From assembly GCA_964575895.1 (NCBI GenBank), contig CAZNTE010000003.1:54754-118753 (forward strand): a stretch of 64,000 bases of DNA, read 5' to 3'. The DNA is from Gudongella sp964575895 (lineage in GTDB: Bacteria; Bacillota; Clostridia; Tissierellales; Tissierellaceae). The notes beneath the pieces were generated by a model that did not search any database, was not told where the DNA came from, and saw only the letters and a list, made by a program, of their open reading frames with translations. Of the stretch, positions 61,538 through 64,000 are shown piece after piece. Position 1 is the first letter of the stretch. Every line of letters begins with the position of its first letter. A program made the translations under genes and the position numbers.

Positions 61538-62512
61538 TTAAAACCTCCCATAAACCTGATAACCACAGTTTGTACATCTGCCATTTTCTATTCCTACAAC
61601 TTCAGTTGTAAGATGCCTCGTAATTAGGGTGTTTTTACATTCTGGGCACATTGTATCATTAAATACTCCCCAGACATTTCCAATATATACATGGTTTAAT
61701 TTTCTTTTGGCTACATTTCTTAAGTGAACCAGTGTATCAATTTCCGTTGCATGATCCTCCATCTTATACTGGGGGAAATATCTGTTTAAATGTAGGGGTA
61801 TATTAGGATTTACTTCTGCTATAAAACTTGATATCTCATCCATTTCATCATCGCTACTGTTCTTGCCATCAATTATCAAGTTTGAAACTTCAACATGAGT
61901 ATAAAGACTTGCAAGTCTTATGGTGTCCTTAACAGGCTTAAGACTTCCATTACATATTAGCTTATAGAAATTCTCACTATTAGATTTTAAGTCTATATTC
62001 ATTCCATCTATATAGGGAAGAATTTTTAGTAGGGGTTCCCTATTTATAAACCCATTAGTCACTACTACATTTAGATAGTCCTCATCCTTAACCATTCTCA
62101 TGGTATCATACATGAATTCATAATTTATTGTTGGCTCATTATAAGTATATGCTATTCCAATGGATGAACTAGCTTTTGAAAGAGTCAAAATATCTTCCCT
62201 TGAAATGGTCAGGTAATTATTCTTATTCTCTACAATTTCCCAGTTCTGGCAAAAATCACAAGAAAAATTACAACCAAAACTCCCAAAGGAAAAAATTGTA
62301 CTTCCTGGATAAAAATGAAATAGGGGTTTCTTTTCAATTGGGTCAAAATGATAAGAGGTTACCTTCTCGTAATTTTCAGTAAATAATTTTCCATCCCTAT
62401 TTATTCTAACCTTGCATCTTCCCCTTTGTCCTTGGCGTAATTTGCAATGATGAGGGCAAAGATGGCAATAAACATAATTTTTATCTTTGGAATAAAACAT
62501 GGCCTCATGCAT
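61538..62512 (-). CDS. amrS: AmmeMemoRadiSam system radical SAM enzyme
   Basis: 324 residues from the ATG at 62512 (AGGGG eight bases upstream). The radical SAM cluster motif is CNFSCDFCQN; the N-terminus carries a Cys-rich CHLCPHHCKL and the C-terminus two CxxC pairs (CPECKN, CTNCGYQ). The domain arrangement and neighbour, a Memo/AMMECR1 fusion, fit the AmmeMemoRadiSam system, a widespread gene set of unclear biochemical role. The genes are separated by 11 bases and read in the same direction. Confidence 0.93.
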   Translation of the reverse strand: MHEAMFYSKDKNYVYCHLCPHHCKLRQGQRGRCKVRINRDGKLFTENYEKVTSYHFDPIEKKPLFHFYPGSTIFSFGSFGCNFSCDFCQNWEIVENKNNYLTISREDILTLSKASSSIGIAYTYNEPTINYEFMYDTMRMVKDEDYLNVVVTNGFINREPLLKILPYIDGMNIDLKSNSENFYKLICNGSLKPVKDTIRLASLYTHVEVSNLIIDGKNSSDDEMDEISSFIAEVNPNIPLHLNRYFPQYKMEDHATEIDTLVHLRNVAKRKLNHVYIGNVWGVFNDTMCPECKNTLITRHLTTEVVGIENGRCTNCGYQVYGRF

Positions 62513-62523
62513 TTTATCCACCC

Positions 62524-63930
62524 CTAGTGATATCTATCCACCCTAAATCTCTCTATCTTATAATCCTCATCTTCAATAATTCCTGCCTTATTCAAGGCTA
62601 TTCTTATCTGTTCCTCTCCAGAATCAACACCCTCAATATTTGGTAGCAGTACTCCCTTTCTACTTCCTTTTATTACTATTACCCCAAAGTTTAGTGGGTC
62701 TAACTGACTTATATCCTCTATGGGTTCGCTTTCATGTAGAATATCTACGCTAAAAGTAAGATCCTTTATTTCTTCTAGACTTACTGGTTGAAATCTAAAA
62801 TCTCTTATTCCAGCTTCAACAGCATATTTTATGATCTCTTTTGCAGTATTCTCTTCCAGGGATTTTAGACTTCCTATACATCCTCGCAGACTACCATTTT
62901 TCTTAATACTAACAAACACTGGTCTTTTAAGGTTTTTCAGTTCTACATCTATATCTTTTGGCACCTCCATATAAGTACCCGTCCTTAAATAATACTCTAA
63001 ACTAGCTCTTGCCAGCTTCACATAACTACTTTCCATTCTCTTTTGTTCTTCTAACCGCTTAGATAAGCTATTTATAATAAACTCAGAGTAATCCTTCTCT
63101 TCATAACCTTTTATACTGAAGCTTGCAACACCATAACCTACTCCAAATGGTCCCTCATAGGACAGTAGTTTTGACTCTACCTGATAGTTGGATAGTATTC
63201 CCACAAGGATCATTAGGGATCTTAATCCGCACTCCCCTGCCTTATTTGCCAGTTCAGGATCAATTACCAGGGCTTCCTCCAATCTCTTATCTTTGATTAT
63301 TCTAGTAATTAGACCATCAAACTCCACTCCCTCTTTGGCATAGGAGTATGGTCCGCTATTTGATAACTTATGGGATAAGTCTCCGCTGGCAATCACAACC
63401 ACATCCTTAGCCTGCTTTAGAATTGCTTCTTCAATACTTCTTCCAAATCCATATAGTTCCTGAGGAGACAAGAGCCCATATGTTATGGGGACAAGTTTGT
63501 ACTCCTCATACTCTTTATCCACAAAGTGAAGAGGAACCAATACCCCGTGATCCAGTTTATTGTCTAGCTTATAGGTCCTAAACATCTCTTTTGTCATTTG
63601 AGCAATTGGAATATTATTATTTAAGCTATTCTTAACTATTTTATAGGCTAGATCAAGACTATTCTTGTAACTATATTTTAGTTGTGGAAAACCAAACTTT
63701 GAAAAATCACCCTTCAGATCCTCTTCAATATATATGGAATTAGCATCAGTAAAAAGAGGACCATGGGGAGTGATGACAATTATAATATCTGGTTTTAGTC
63801 TAGAGATTTCCTTTGAAACTTCTTTGTATCCTTCCACAGTGTTTCTTGCCTTTTCTTCTTCTCCACCACCAATTTCCTCTATTAGAATAGGTGGATGGGG
63901 TAATAAAAATGCACCTAATAATCTTCCCAT
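62524..63930 (-). CDS. AmmeMemoRadiSam system fusion protein AB (Memo + AMMECR1)
   Basis: 468 residues from the ATG at 63930 (GGGAGG seven bases upstream); a TTG further upstream overlaps the ribosome site. The N-terminal half (1-265) is a Memo/class III extradiol dioxygenase-like domain with FLLPHPPILI, ITPHGPLF, DHGVLVPL and ASGDLSHKL carrying metal-ligand His residues. The C-terminal half (about 295-468) is an AMMECR1 domain (RPVFVSIKKNGSLRGCIGSL). Fusions of this kind occur in Firmicutes with the radical SAM gene next to them. The substrate is unknown. The stretch 63931-64000 shows no further gene. Confidence 0.93.
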   Translation of the reverse strand: MGRLLGAFLLPHPPILIEEIGGGEEEKARNTVEGYKEVSKEISRLKPDIIIVITPHGPLFTDANSIYIEEDLKGDFSKFGFPQLKYSYKNSLDLAYKIVKNSLNNNIPIAQMTKEMFRTYKLDNKLDHGVLVPLHFVDKEYEEYKLVPITYGLLSPQELYGFGRSIEEAILKQAKDVVVIASGDLSHKLSNSGPYSYAKEGVEFDGLITRIIKDKRLEEALVIDPELANKAGECGLRSLMILVGILSNYQVESKLLSYEGPFGVGYGVASFSIKGYEEKDYSEFIINSLSKRLEEQKRMESSYVKLARASLEYYLRTGTYMEVPKDIDVELKNLKRPVFVSIKKNGSLRGCIGSLKSLEENTAKEIIKYAVEAGIRDFRFQPVSLEEIKDLTFSVDILHESEPIEDISQLDPLNFGVIVIKGSRKGVLLPNIEGVDSGEEQIRIALNKAGIIEDEDYKIERFRVDRYH

Positions 63931-64000
63931 TTCTTTACCTCCCAATAAATATAAAGTAGGGAAACTATTTTCATAGCTTCCCCCTTATCAAACCGCACGT

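Noticed and set aside
1..64000. CRISPR arrays, insertion sequences, tRNA or rRNA genes, phage genes
   Set aside because: No regularly spaced repeats, transposase, integrase or structural-RNA genes are visible on either strand. The holin-like protein at 34565-34912 is isolated and not taken as phage evidence.

Overview
The window comes from an AT-rich, low-GC Gram-positive anaerobe of the Clostridia/Tissierellia type. Evidence: strong GGAGG ribosome sites, a six-gene lysine-fermentation operon (kdd-kamABCDE), a UGA-decoding (selenocysteine) HesB-like gene, LPxTG surface proteins, a T-box before metG, and the Firmicute gene order tmk-darA-holB-yaaT-trmN6-rsmI-abrB-metG-tatD-rnmV-rsmA-veg-ispE. 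One run of 100 N (9109-9208) marks an assembly gap inside an acidic repeat. Nearly all genes lie on the minus strand.

Layout. 1-9710, cell surface: a decayed SLH/transglutaminase-like gene (three lesions), a BTAD-type regulator, and a giant VWA/MBG-repeat LPRTG adhesin behind a class-I cyclic-di-GMP riboswitch with a terminator. 9712-18736, lysine catabolism: a sigma-54 promoter drives kdd, kamA, kamB, kamC, kamD and kamE; the divergently placed information lies in a PAS/AAA+/Fis activator just upstream, and three copies of a shared dyad sit before both units. 18790-30600: a Cna-B/LPKTS surface protein, an AraC-GH39 fusion, two M20 peptidases and ispE/veg. 30606-35690: two mgtE paralogues, each preceded by a short leader ORF with a hairpin, then a redox mini-cluster (HesB-like selenoprotein, DUF1858 protein, glutaredoxin) in which two promoters share a CsoR/CstR-like operator. 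35768-40250: rsmA, rnmV, tatD, metG with T-box. 40549-41574: YabE-like G5/3D protein. 41632-51653: a complete glycogen operon (glgB, glgC, glgD, glgA, a 49-aa ORF, a phosphorylase homologue, a pullulanase). 51718-54567: HerA-NurA pair. 54675-61411: abrB, rsmI, trmN6, ferredoxin, yaaT, holB, two darA paralogues, tmk and an Orn/Lys/Arg decarboxylase family gene. 61538-63930: AmmeMemoRadiSam genes.

Main points for a second look: (1) the phosphorylase homologue in the glycogen operon has lost the PLP lysine and the phosphate-binding residues but is otherwise intact; (2) both mgtE genes have leader ORFs starting Met-acidic-Ser-x-Pro, reminiscent in design of enterobacterial MgtL; (3) a shared operator links the selenoprotein and glutaredoxin genes; (4) c-di-GMP control of the adhesin, next to a regulator with a GGDEF-like but motif-less C-terminus. 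All assignments are from reading the sequence; no database searches were run.
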